From assembly GCA_023434025.1 (NCBI GenBank), contig JAEYTL010000028.1:1-64000 (forward strand): a stretch of 64,000 bases of DNA. The letters are read 5' to 3'. Of the stretch, positions 17,651-25,845 are shown piece by piece; within the stretch, counting starts at the first letter, position 1, and each line of letters starts with the position of its first letter. Under the pieces are notes generated by a model. That model did no database searches. It saw nothing but the letters and a program-made list of their open reading frames with translations, and was not told the origin of the DNA. Source of the DNA: Bacteroidota bacterium (GTDB lineage: Bacteria; Bacteroidota; Bacteroidia; Flavobacteriales; Flavobacteriaceae). The position numbers and the translations under genes are program-made.

Positions 17651-20308
17651 ATGAAATCACAAGATATCCGCAGGCAGTTTCTGCAATTTTTTGAAAGTAA
17701 AGGACATTTAATCGTTCCTTCGGCTCCTATTGTTTTAAAAGATGACCCAACCTTGATGTTTAACAACTCGGGGATGGCTCAGTTTAAAGAATACTTTTTG
17801 GGAAATGCCGAACCGAAAAGCAAGCGGATAGCGGATACACAAAAATGTCTCCGTGTTTCGGGAAAGCACAACGATCTGGAAGATGTTGGGTTTGATACCT
17901 ACCATCACACGATGTTTGAAATGTTGGGCAACTGGTCTTTTGGCGATTATTTTAAAAAAGAAGCGATTGCCTGGGCCTGGGAGTTTTTAACGGAAGTGCT
18001 GAAACTAGACAAAGACCGTTTGTATGTTTCGGTTTTTGAAGGCAATCCGGCAGAAAAGGTGCCGTTTGATCAGGAGGCATTCGATTTGTGGAAGCAGTAT
18101 GTGGCAGAAGACCGTATTATTCTGGGAAATAAAAAAGATAATTTTTGGGAAATGGGTGATCAGGGACCTTGCGGGCCTTGCTCCGAAATTCATATCGATT
18201 TGCGTTCCGATGCTGAAAGAGCTCAGATTTCCGGACGTGATTTAGTGAATGCCGACCATCCGCAAGTGGTGGAAATCTGGAATAATGTATTCATGGAATT
18301 CAACCGTAAAGCGGATGGAAGTTTAGAAAAATTACCGGCTCAACACGTGGATACCGGGATGGGATTTGAACGGTTGTGTATGGCTATGCAAGGTAAAACA
18401 TCCAATTATGATACCGATGTCTTTACACCGTTGATTGAAAAAGTAGAACAAATTACGGGTTTAAAATATACGCCGAATCCCGTAGGGACAGGTAGCGACC
18501 TGTCCGTGCAGGTGGATGAAGAACAAAACAAAATCAACATTGCCATTCGAGTAATCGTTGATCACATTCGTGCCGTTGCTTTTGCCATTGCCGATGGACA
18601 ATTGCCATCAAACACCGGAGCAGGTTATGTGATTCGTAGAATTTTACGAAGAGCGATTCGTTACGGTTTTACATTTTTAAATACGAAAGAACCTTTCATT
18701 TATGAATTAGTAGCTGTTTTGGCCAACCAGATGGGCGAATTTTTCCCGGAAATTAAATCGCAACAAAATTTGGTTACCAATGTGATTCGGGAAGAAGAAG
18801 CTTCGTTTCTGAGAACGTTAGAGCAAGGGTTACAATTGTTAGATAAAGTGGTCGCTGAAACATCCGGAGAAGAAGTTTCAGGTGAAAAAGTATTCGAATT
18901 GTATGATACGTTCGGTTTTCCGAAGGACCTGACGGCTTTAATTTTAAAAGAAAAAGGTTTTAGTTACAACGAAGAAGAATTTGAAGTTGAATTACAAAAA
19001 CAAAAAGCCCGTTCCCGTGCCGCTTCTGAAGTGTCAACCGAAGATTGGACTGTTTTAATTCCCGGAAATGTAGAAACATTTGTCGGATATGACCAAACTG
19101 AAAACGAAGTAAAAATCACTCGTATCCGTAAAGTAGATTCTAAAAAAGATGGTGTTTTGTATCAAATCGTTTTAGACTCAACTCCTTTTTATCCCGAAGG
19201 CGGCGGTCAGGTAGGGGATAAAGGAACCTTGGTGTCAGCAAACGAAACCATTGAAATCATCGATACCAAAAAAGAAAATAACCTGATTTTACATTTTGCG
19301 AAACAACTTCCCGAAAATGTAGAAGCTGGTTTTGTGGCGAAAGTGAACACGGATTTACGTACATCAACTTCCAAAAATCATTCCGCTACGCATTTGATGC
19401 ATTTGGCTTTGCGAACGATTTTAGGAACACACGTGGAACAAAAAGGTTCACTGGTGAATCCTAATTATTTGCGTTTTGACTTTTCGCATTTTTCAAAGGT
19501 TTCGGATGAAGAAATTAAGCAAGTAGAAGATTTTGTAAATCAACGCATTGAAGAACAATTGCAGTTGGTGGAGCATCGAAATATCCCTATCAAAGAAGCA
19601 TTAGATAAAGGTGCAATGGCTTTGTTTGGCGAAAAGTATGGTGATTCGGTTCGGATGATTGAATTTGGCGAAAGCAAAGAATTATGCGGTGGAATTCACG
19701 TGAAAAATACGGCTGATATCTGGCATTTTAAAATTATTTCAGAAGGAGCGGTTGCAGCCGGAATTCGTCGAATTGAAGCAATTACCGGTGAGGCGGTGAA
19801 AGAGTTTTATCAAAACCAGGAAAGCACATTGGCAGAATTGAAAGAAACCCTGAAAAATCCGCAGGATATTTTAAAATCGGTGGTTTCTCTACAGGATGAT
19901 AATGCCAAATTGAAAAAACAAGTTGAGCAATTATTGCGTGAAAAAGCTAAGAATTTAAAAGACGAATTAGCATCAGAACTACAAGAAATTAACGGGATCA
20001 AATTCTTGGCCAAGCAAGTCGATTTGAATCCGGAAGGGGCAAAAGATTTGGCGTATGAATTGGGCAATTTGGGTAATAATTTATTTTTAGTTTTGGCTAT
20101 AGTCGAGGACAATAAACCGATGTTAACCTGTTATATTTCCAAAGAATTAGTTGCTTCACACAGTTTGAATGCTGGACAAGTGGTACGGGACTTAGGAAAA
20201 TATATTCAAGGCGGCGGCGGCGGACAGCCGTTCTTTGCTACCGCCGGTGGTAAAAATGTGAATGGAATTCAAGAAGCGTTGGTGAAAGCAGTTGATTTTA
20301 TTAAATAA
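17651..20308 (+). CDS. alaS: Alanyl-tRNA synthetase
   Basis: The product is 885 residues. Class II core motifs are present (GMAQFKEYFLG, RVSGKHNDLEDVG, HHTMFEMLGNWSFGDYF). The editing domain has zinc ligands NHSATHLMH and CGGIHV, and a C-Ala domain ends with GGGGGQPFFATAGG. The frame is open from 17528, but the family begins at MKSQDIRRQFLQFFESKGH, so ATG 17651 is chosen. Residues about 279-285 are encoded by a perfect-stem palindrome that looks like an in-frame repeat insertion, between ITGLKYTPN and the conserved INIAIRVIVDH. The surrounding domain is intact and the enzyme is expected to be functional. Confidence 0.96.
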   Translation: MKSQDIRRQFLQFFESKGHLIVPSAPIVLKDDPTLMFNNSGMAQFKEYFLGNAEPKSKRIADTQKCLRVSGKHNDLEDVGFDTYHHTMFEMLGNWSFGDYFKKEAIAWAWEFLTEVLKLDKDRLYVSVFEGNPAEKVPFDQEAFDLWKQYVAEDRIILGNKKDNFWEMGDQGPCGPCSEIHIDLRSDAERAQISGRDLVNADHPQVVEIWNNVFMEFNRKADGSLEKLPAQHVDTGMGFERLCMAMQGKTSNYDTDVFTPLIEKVEQITGLKYTPNPVGTGSDLSVQVDEEQNKINIAIRVIVDHIRAVAFAIADGQLPSNTGAGYVIRRILRRAIRYGFTFLNTKEPFIYELVAVLANQMGEFFPEIKSQQNLVTNVIREEEASFLRTLEQGLQLLDKVVAETSGEEVSGEKVFELYDTFGFPKDLTALILKEKGFSYNEEEFEVELQKQKARSRAASEVSTEDWTVLIPGNVETFVGYDQTENEVKITRIRKVDSKKDGVLYQIVLDSTPFYPEGGGQVGDKGTLVSANETIEIIDTKKENNLILHFAKQLPENVEAGFVAKVNTDLRTSTSKNHSATHLMHLALRTILGTHVEQKGSLVNPNYLRFDFSHFSKVSDEEIKQVEDFVNQRIEEQLQLVEHRNIPIKEALDKGAMALFGEKYGDSVRMIEFGESKELCGGIHVKNTADIWHFKIISEGAVAAGIRRIEAITGEAVKEFYQNQESTLAELKETLKNPQDILKSVVSLQDDNAKLKKQVEQLLREKAKNLKDELASELQEINGIKFLAKQVDLNPEGAKDLAYELGNLGNNLFLVLAIVEDNKPMLTCYISKELVASHSLNAGQVVRDLGKYIQGGGGGQPFFATAGGKNVNGIQEALVKAVDFIK
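18486..18505. repeat. Palindromic repeat inside alaS
   Basis: GGACAGGTAGCGACCTGTCC has an 8-bp perfect stem and 4-nt loop. It is in frame and encodes part of GTGSDLS in a poorly conserved loop of AlaS. It resembles extragenic palindromes of flavobacterial genomes. Confidence 0.6.
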
Positions 20309-20310
20309 AG

Positions 20311-20742
20311 ATGAATCAGATTATGAAAAAAATCATATTATTTTTAATCTTTATTGGCTTAACATCATCTTGTAATAGTGATGATCAGGATTCAGCAACA
20401 ATAATAGGTAAATGGTATATAAAAGGAGAGGTGTCAAATGGAGGAGAGTTTCAAAATTATGACCATGATTGTGAAACAAGCAGAGATTTTCAAGAATTTT
20501 TTGCAAATGGAGAGCTTACCTTTAACGGTTTCAATGCTGAATGTGCATTAAGCGATACACAAACATCTGTTTGGGAGATGAATGGAAATGTATTAACCGT
20601 TTCCAATACACCATTTGACCCTATGATTTATCAATATACTTATGTTATAGAAAGTTTAACGAATGAAGAACTTAAACTAAAACAAACGGTTAATGAACCT
20701 GAGGGTATAGTTGTGTATGTAACAACATATACAAGAAACTAA
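20311..20742 (+). CDS. Lipocalin-like lipoprotein
   Basis: The product is 143 residues with a lipoprotein signal peptide whose lipobox Cys lies in LTSSCNSDDQDS. Acidic residues after the Cys match the export signal that sends Bacteroidota lipoproteins to the cell surface. The rest (IIGKWYIKGEV... ELTFNGF... VWEMNGNVLTV... YVIESLTNEELKLKQ) has the strand pattern of the lipocalin-like Bacteroidota family. The start could also be ATG 20323, which gives a more usual MKKIILFLIFIG signal. It lies 2 bp after alaS. Ligand is unknown. Confidence 0.75.
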   Translation: MNQIMKKIILFLIFIGLTSSCNSDDQDSATIIGKWYIKGEVSNGGEFQNYDHDCETSRDFQEFFANGELTFNGFNAECALSDTQTSVWEMNGNVLTVSNTPFDPMIYQYTYVIESLTNEELKLKQTVNEPEGIVVYVTTYTRN

Positions 20743-20776
20743 AAATCATTAAAATTATATTTTAGATTTTTGTGAT

Positions 20777-21727
20777 ATGAACTTCCGCACCCCAATCAAC
20801 ATTCCAAAAAGCAATTATCCCATCGATTATTATTCGAAGGTGGTAACGGTGGGTTCCTGTTTTTCTGAAAATATCAGTGCGAAATTCGAGCAATATAAAT
20901 TTCAGCATTACAACAATCCGTTTGGTATTCTTTTTCAACCGGATGCTATTGAAAATGTATTGTTGCGTGCGTTAGAAATGAGGTTATTTACCGAAGCCGA
21001 TTTGTTTTTTGAAAATGAATTATGGCATTGCTTTGAAGTGCATTCCGAGTTGAACAATCCCGACAAAGACGATATGCTCATCAATTTAAATGGCATTCTA
21101 ACTTATTTAAACGGACAACTTCAAGCCTGTACACATTTAATTATTACGTTAGGAACGGCTTGGACGTATCGTTTTTCGCATACCCAAAAAAGAGTGGCTA
21201 ACTGTCATAAGATACCACAAAGTAATTTTACAAAAGAATTATTATCTGTGGATGAAATAGAATCATCTTTAAATAACATCCAAACCAAATTAACCGAATT
21301 CAATCCCGAAATCAAGTTCATTTTCACCGTTTCGCCAGTCCGTCATTTAAAGGATGGTTTTGTGGAAAATCAATTAAGTAAATCACATTTAATTTCGGCT
21401 TTACATTCACCCATCACCCATCACCCATCTTCAAGCTACTTTCCGAGCTATGAAATGATGATGGACGATTTACGCGATTACCGCTTCTATTCCGAAGATA
21501 TGTTACATCCTAATCAAACGGCGGTGGATTATATCTGGAAGCATTTTGTGGAATCGCATATTTCGTATCACGTTTTTCCAATCATGTCGGAAATAGAAAG
21601 CATTCAAAAAGGATTAACGCATCGACCTTTTAATCCGAATACCGAACAACATCAGCTTTTTGTTCAAAAACTCCACGAACGCATTGAACAGCTTCAGGAG
21701 AAATACCCCTTCTTAAACCTGAGTTGA
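20777..21727 (+). CDS. GSCFA domain protein
   Basis: This 316-residue protein carries the family signature VTVGSCFSENISAKF near the N-terminus, then YNNPFGILFQPDAI, LIITLGTAW and the C-terminal DMLHPNQTAVDYIW. The GSCFA family resembles SGNH/GDSL hydrolases: Ser in GSCF and Asp/His in DMLHPN would form the active site. It is cytoplasmic (no signal). The substrate is unknown. It lies 34 bp after the lipocalin-like gene and may share its transcript. Confidence 0.9.
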   Translation: MNFRTPINIPKSNYPIDYYSKVVTVGSCFSENISAKFEQYKFQHYNNPFGILFQPDAIENVLLRALEMRLFTEADLFFENELWHCFEVHSELNNPDKDDMLINLNGILTYLNGQLQACTHLIITLGTAWTYRFSHTQKRVANCHKIPQSNFTKELLSVDEIESSLNNIQTKLTEFNPEIKFIFTVSPVRHLKDGFVENQLSKSHLISALHSPITHHPSSSYFPSYEMMMDDLRDYRFYSEDMLHPNQTAVDYIWKHFVESHISYHVFPIMSEIESIQKGLTHRPFNPNTEQHQLFVQKLHERIEQLQEKYPFLNLS

Positions 21728-21767
21728 ACGATATATTAATTGTTTCCAAATTACATCTGTATCGAAA

Positions 21768-21787
21768 ATACGGCATTTGCCTTATTG
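21768..21787 (+). promoter_or_regulatory. Dyad copy 1 (putative activator site)
   Basis: The sequence ATACGGCATTTGCCTTATTG contains an 18-bp inverted repeat. Its end is 28 nt from the end of a -7-like AATTTTG (21815), upstream of the DUF6252 lipoprotein gene. Three more copies have identical spacing. Confidence 0.7.
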
Positions 21788-21849
21788 TCTCATTTTGGTT
21801 ATTCACCCAATTTTGCCTTGATTAATTAACCTAAATAAATACAACAATT

Positions 21850-22383
21850 ATGAAAACAATTAAATTTATTTGTGCGTGCTTTTTAGTAACATCTTCGCTC
21901 TTTATCACTTCTTGCAGCAGCGATGACGATGGCGGAGGCGGAGGAAGTGCCGCAGCAGGAACAATTACGGCTAAAGTTGATGGTTCTTCTGTGACTACTT
22001 TGGAAATGGTAACTTTTGCTTATCAGACAGGGTCGGTAGTTCATATCCAGGGTAATACCGAAGGAACTTCAAGCAAGGCTTTTTCTTTCAATATTATGTC
22101 GTTTGACGGAGTAGGGACGTATGACATTGGAGGAGGAGAATTTGGTTTGGGACAGGCCAATGTGAGTTATTCTGAAATTACGGTTAACTTGTCGAATCCA
22201 ATGGCTTCGGAAACAAAAACCTGGGCAGCTCCTTACGAAGGCGGTGAAAAAGTAGGAGAAATCAAAGTATCTGAAGTAACGGATACGCATATCAAAGGTA
22301 CATTTACCTTTACAGCTAAAAACAGTTCAGACGGTACAACAAGAAATATAACAGAAGGTTCTTTTAATGTAGAATTTGACTAA
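21850..22383 (+). CDS. DUF6252-like surface lipoprotein
   Basis: The product is 177 residues. The signal peptide ends at lipobox FITSC (Cys22), followed by SSDDD, a surface-export signal in this phylum, and a GGGGGSAAAG flexible tether. The remaining beta-rich domain (GTITAKVDGSSVTTLEMVTFAY ... GTYDIGGG ... IKGTFTFTAKNSSDGTTRNITEGSFNVEF) fits the DUF6252 family. Function is unknown. The dyad at 21768-21787 places it in the proposed regulon, and a terminator follows. Confidence 0.75.
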   Translation: MKTIKFICACFLVTSSLFITSCSSDDDGGGGGSAAAGTITAKVDGSSVTTLEMVTFAYQTGSVVHIQGNTEGTSSKAFSFNIMSFDGVGTYDIGGGEFGLGQANVSYSEITVNLSNPMASETKTWAAPYEGGEKVGEIKVSEVTDTHIKGTFTFTAKNSSDGTTRNITEGSFNVEFD

Positions 22384-22405
22384 AATTTTTTAGTGGTTTT
22401 TTTAT

Positions 22406-22443
22406 ACTTCCCAATCGAAAATCTGCTTTGGTTGGGAAGTTTT
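22406..22443 (+). terminator. Terminator T1 (member of a repeated hairpin)
   Basis: The stem ACTTCCCAA / TTGGGAAGT with a 17-nt loop is followed by TTT. The whole element is nearly identical to 23482-23523, one gene further on. Confidence 0.65.
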
Positions 22444-22479
22444 AAATCTTGATTTTTTTTGAATTATAATTTTTTTCAA

Positions 22480-23457
22480 ATGTATATGAGAGTAATAATT
22501 AGTATCCTAACCTGCGTGTTGTTCTCTTTTGTCGTGAAAGGACAAGAATTTACAACCAAAGATTTTTCTAAAAATTATATTCAAATGGACAGTAAAAATC
22601 CATTTGGTAAGTCTGATAAAATATGTTTCATTGGGGCAAATGTTACATTAAAAACAATGGAATACCAACGAAAGGGTTCGCTTAATAAAATGAGTGGAGA
22701 CCATATTGACCGTTTTGCCTCTATTATTGATGGAATATCCTATGATGACGTTCAAGAACTGGCAGACTATTTTAAATTGACACTTGAGAACCATTTTTCA
22801 AAAATTGGCTATACAATTGTTGATCCGTCAACCGTTGAAAATCAAGATGAATATAAAAAGTTACTTGCAAAAGAAACTAGCGTAAATGCAGGTGAATTTT
22901 TCAGCCAAATGGCAGCCGGGCAAGAATGGGGTGCTGCTATTACTTTTGCTGCCGGGAAAAAGCCGATTTTTAAATATCCTAAAATGGCTATGGGGGCTCA
23001 TACGAAGTTAGCATCTAAAAATGAGGCTGTTATGGTTAATCTATCTGTACTTTTAGAACCTTTTTTAGTGAATTGGGATAAGAAATTTGTTTCTAAATTC
23101 TATGATTCAGAAGAGTATAAACACACTTTTTCATTTGACCCGATTGCACAGGTAAGTCATTTCTCTAATATTTTCACCTATGATTTGCCGATGAATATTG
23201 TTTCACCCAATTGGGGAGCATTGGCCTTTGAACCCATGGCTTACATCGCTAAAAATAAAATAAAATATCAATCGACAAATGATTATATCAAGGAAATAAA
23301 AAAAGGTTCTCCAAGCGGTGAAGTAACCTATAAAGAGCAACAGGGATTGATGCTCTATACTGTAATGGTTGACAGAGACTTATTCATGGAGGCCATGAAA
23401 AAGACACTGGATGCTTATGCGTTTAATTTATCGGAATACGCTAAGAGCAAAAAGTGA
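22480..23457 (+). CDS. Exported protein of unknown function
   Basis: The product is 325 residues from ATG 22480. The frame also opens at a TTG at 22459, but the signal peptide MRVIISILTCVLFSFVVKGQ favours ATG 22480 or 22486. The mature part is mixed alpha/beta (DKICFIGANVTLKTMEY, YDDVQELADYFKLTLENHFSKIGYTIVDPSTV, GEFFSQMAAGQEWGAAITFAAG). No family recognised and no lipobox. It has no dyad and no clear -7 element. It lies between two almost identical terminators, which suggests it entered the locus together with a duplication of that hairpin. Confidence 0.7.
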   Translation: MYMRVIISILTCVLFSFVVKGQEFTTKDFSKNYIQMDSKNPFGKSDKICFIGANVTLKTMEYQRKGSLNKMSGDHIDRFASIIDGISYDDVQELADYFKLTLENHFSKIGYTIVDPSTVENQDEYKKLLAKETSVNAGEFFSQMAAGQEWGAAITFAAGKKPIFKYPKMAMGAHTKLASKNEAVMVNLSVLLEPFLVNWDKKFVSKFYDSEEYKHTFSFDPIAQVSHFSNIFTYDLPMNIVSPNWGALAFEPMAYIAKNKIKYQSTNDYIKEIKKGSPSGEVTYKEQQGLMLYTVMVDRDLFMEAMKKTLDAYAFNLSEYAKSKK

Positions 23458-23481
23458 GCTTAATAAACATTTTGATGTTAC

Positions 23482-23523
23482 AACTTCCCAATCGAAATCT
23501 GCTTTGGTTGGGAAGCTTTTTTT
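23482..23523 (+). terminator. Terminator T2 (repeat of T1)
   Basis: The hairpin AACTTCCCAATCG...TTGGGAAGC is followed by TTTTTTT. It shares about 34 nearly identical bases with T1 at 22406 and abuts dyad copy 2. Confidence 0.7.
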
Positions 23524-23541
23524 ACGGCAAATGCCTTATTG
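23522..23541 (+). promoter_or_regulatory. Dyad copy 2 (putative activator site)
   Basis: TTACGGCAAATGCCTTATTG ends 28 nt before the end of a -7-like GAACTTTG (23569). It is upstream of the beta-propeller gene at 23600. Confidence 0.7.
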
Positions 23542-23599
23542 TGCCTATTTAAAGTTTAACGGAACTTTGAAAAAAGAAATAATTTTAATCTTAATCAAA

Positions 23600-25477
23600 A
23601 TGAAAAATTTAACAATAACAACCTTTAAGGTCTTAATTATTGCGGCTGTTGTTCTTAGTTCTTCTGTTTTAAGTGCTCAAAAAACAGAAGCCAATCACTC
23701 GTATAACCTGGGCGGAAAAATTAACCTGATGAAGCTGACGGATGCTGGTGTACTAGTAGTTGCCAACGGAGACGGACTAGTGGGAATTAAACCTGATGCA
23801 AACGAACCACACTTTAATTTTAAAGATTACGGAAAAGTCAAACCCGAAGAATTGGAATTTGTGCCCATGTCGCCTTATCTGGTGGTAAGCCAGGGAGGAT
23901 TTATGACGTCTAAAAAAACCGTTATTGATTTTATATCCGGAAAAAAACTGTTCGGAACAGAAGATAACGGATGGAAAGTAACTAATCGTTGTGATGTCAT
24001 GCTGCCACAGAATAAGCTGGTTGTATTGGGAATGCGTAAAGGAGGGACAATGGCCGTCGGGATCTATGACCTGGCAACCGGAAAAGAAGAAGGGTTGGTA
24101 GAACTGAACGATCCTAAAAAAGTAGCAGTTGCATCTTCTATTCCGCAGTTTTCCGGACGTCCGGTTATTATTGGTGATGGTTTACTGGTGCCTACCACCA
24201 AAAGCCTGATGAAAATTGATGTGGCAAACGGAAAAGTTTTGTGGACAAACAAAGACATTGATGATATTACATGGCTTACTTCTGATGAATCAGGCAAAGA
24301 AATTTACACGTTCGAAGAAAGGCCGAACGGAGATACCCGTATTCATAAGGTGAGCAGTACCGGATCAAAACTGTGGGACAAAGAACGAAAAATAAAAGGA
24401 AAAGTCACCCGGTTTGAAATCCTGCCCCAGGGCTTAGCCGTGGTGAGTGATGTGGATAATTCAGGTAAAAGCGGTATTGCTAAACTGGCTTCTGCAGCTT
24501 CTGAGTCCAGAATTGCTTTTCTGAATGCGGCAGATGGTTCTGATTTATGGGAAAAAGCACCTAAAACAAAAGGGTATGTTCAGCATTTTTACATACTTGA
24601 AGACGGTATTTTATTCGGACTTTATGAAGGGGGAATCAATAAAGTGTCGTTTGATGGTAATCCGCTGTTTAAAAAACCATTGAAAACAGGAGAAAACATT
24701 CATACGATGGCGTTGACACCCAAAGGAATGATTTACATAACCGACACCGATGCCGACATCATTAACCTGAAAACAGGCGAATCAATCTGGAATAAACCGA
24801 TAAAGTACAAAAAAGCAAAATCGGTTGCCAGTGCCTATGACAAGGAACATAAACGTTATCTAATCAGTACCGGTGAAGAATTGGTTGCCATTGACGAAAA
24901 TTCGGGAGATATTTCTACCTTGGCATCCTATAAATTTGATGGAAAAGAATCACCATCCAAGGTGATTATGCGAAAAGGAGGCATCCTGTTGTGTTCAGAA
25001 CAAAACATGCTGATGCTTGGTTTTGACGGAGCTCAGAAATTCCATGAATTTTATAAAGCCCCCGGAAAAAGTGCGGCCGGTGCTATTTTTGCCGGAGTTA
25101 TGGGAGTAGCCTCCGTAGCTATGTCTGCCGCAGCAGCTTCAGAAGCAAACCAAAATAGAAATAGTTTAGGGAGTTATACAAGTTATGGAGAATCTATGAT
25201 GGATAGTTCCCGGGATTTTGCTGTAGCTGCTTCTGCTTCTTTTGCCGAAATAGGCAAAAGGTTTAAGGCTACATCAGCCACACATAACTATCAGTTTATC
25301 TTAACCAAATTAGATAACGGAATCGGTTTGGTGAAAGTAAGTAAAGACACTGGAAAAGTGGAAAAAGAAATTGTTATAGAAGATAAAAAACCGGAATATG
25401 AAGTGGATGAAATCGGAGGTTTTTTATATTACAAATCAAATGACAGAACCATTAAAGCTTTTGATTTGAAAATTTAA
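23600..25477 (+). CDS. Secreted PQQ-like beta-propeller protein
   Basis: The product is 625 residues. ATG 23600 starts a signal peptide (MKNLTITTFKVLIIAAVVLSSSVLSAQ); the longer open frame from 23411 overlaps the previous gene, the terminator and the dyad, so it is rejected. Repeated blades carry the PQQ/WD-like pattern (KVLWTNKDIDD, GSKLWDKERK, GSDLWEKAPKTKGYV, GESIWNKPIKYKK). Near residues 489-520 lies an unusual hydrophobic Ala/Gly/Val-rich helix (AGAIFAGVMGVASVAMSAAA) that could touch a membrane. Such propellers often act as scaffolds, and no cofactor ligand set is evident. It is probably under dyad copy 2. Confidence 0.75.
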   Translation: MKNLTITTFKVLIIAAVVLSSSVLSAQKTEANHSYNLGGKINLMKLTDAGVLVVANGDGLVGIKPDANEPHFNFKDYGKVKPEELEFVPMSPYLVVSQGGFMTSKKTVIDFISGKKLFGTEDNGWKVTNRCDVMLPQNKLVVLGMRKGGTMAVGIYDLATGKEEGLVELNDPKKVAVASSIPQFSGRPVIIGDGLLVPTTKSLMKIDVANGKVLWTNKDIDDITWLTSDESGKEIYTFEERPNGDTRIHKVSSTGSKLWDKERKIKGKVTRFEILPQGLAVVSDVDNSGKSGIAKLASAASESRIAFLNAADGSDLWEKAPKTKGYVQHFYILEDGILFGLYEGGINKVSFDGNPLFKKPLKTGENIHTMALTPKGMIYITDTDADIINLKTGESIWNKPIKYKKAKSVASAYDKEHKRYLISTGEELVAIDENSGDISTLASYKFDGKESPSKVIMRKGGILLCSEQNMLMLGFDGAQKFHEFYKAPGKSAAGAIFAGVMGVASVAMSAAAASEANQNRNSLGSYTSYGESMMDSSRDFAVAASASFAEIGKRFKATSATHNYQFILTKLDNGIGLVKVSKDTGKVEKEIVIEDKKPEYEVDEIGGFLYYKSNDRTIKAFDLKI

Positions 25478-25553
25478 AAGGTTGAGTTGTTTTTCTCAGA
25501 GGTGGTTTAAAACTTTTTCGCTTCAATTGAAAAGAGTTTAAAATGACGTCTGA

Positions 25554-25595
25554 TTTTCCCAATCAAAATTCACTTTTTCGGTTGGGAATTTTTTT
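25554..25595 (+). terminator. Terminator T3 (diverged copy of the repeated hairpin)
   Basis: The stem TTCCCAATC / GGTTGGGAA is followed by a T-run. It is directly followed by dyad copy 3, the same terminator-dyad order as at 23.5 kb. Confidence 0.65.
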
Positions 25596-25615
25596 ATACG
25601 GCATTTGTCGTATTG
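25596..25615 (+). promoter_or_regulatory. Dyad copy 3 (putative activator site)
   Basis: ATACGGCATTTGTCGTATTG ends 28 nt before the end of a -7-like GAATTTTG (25643). It is upstream of the 30-residue membrane peptide ORF. Confidence 0.7.
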
Positions 25616-25665
25616 CAAGGCAGGTGAGAATAAGCGAATTTTGATCCATCCCAAAATAATAAAAA

Positions 25666-25758
25666 ATGAAAACAATCAAAACCTTGCGGATCGTGCTGTT
25701 GCTTTACATTATGGTGTTTCTGGTTTTACTGCTTAACCTGATGGTTATTTTAAAATAA
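25666..25758 (+). CDS. 30-residue single-pass membrane peptide
   Basis: ATG 25666 encodes MKTIKTLRIVLLLYIMVFLV followed by LLLNLMVILK and a stop. It has a basic N-terminus and one long hydrophobic helix: either a tiny membrane protein or a bare signal-anchor. The dyad and -7 element upstream sit at the same distances as for the three larger genes, which supports expression. Its size and shape resemble small membrane peptides that modulate kinases or transporters, but no homologue is recognised. It lies 87 bp upstream of the histidine kinase. Confidence 0.5.
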   Translation: MKTIKTLRIVLLLYIMVFLVLLLNLMVILK

Positions 25759-25816
25759 TTCCCGATGCCGAGACGGATAAGTTAACCATTTTCTTGTTGA
25801 CTTAATGGCAAAAGAC

Positions 25817-25824
25817 TACATTTG
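25817..25824 (+). promoter_or_regulatory. -7 element for the histidine kinase
   Basis: TACATTTG matches TAnnTTTG and ends 21 nt before the ATG at 25846. The 20 bases at the dyad position (25777-25796) do not match the consensus, so this promoter appears outside the regulon. Confidence 0.5.
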
Positions 25825-25845
25825 AATAGTTCCAAAAATTTAAGT

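Noticed and set aside
23411..23599. Extended start of the beta-propeller gene
   Set aside because: It would overlap the previous gene, a terminator and dyad copy 2, and hides the signal peptide that begins at 23600.
25822..25845. TTG start of the histidine kinase
   Set aside because: The TTG is part of the TACATTTG -7 element, so it cannot lie in the mRNA from that promoter; ATG 25846 begins a proper signal peptide.
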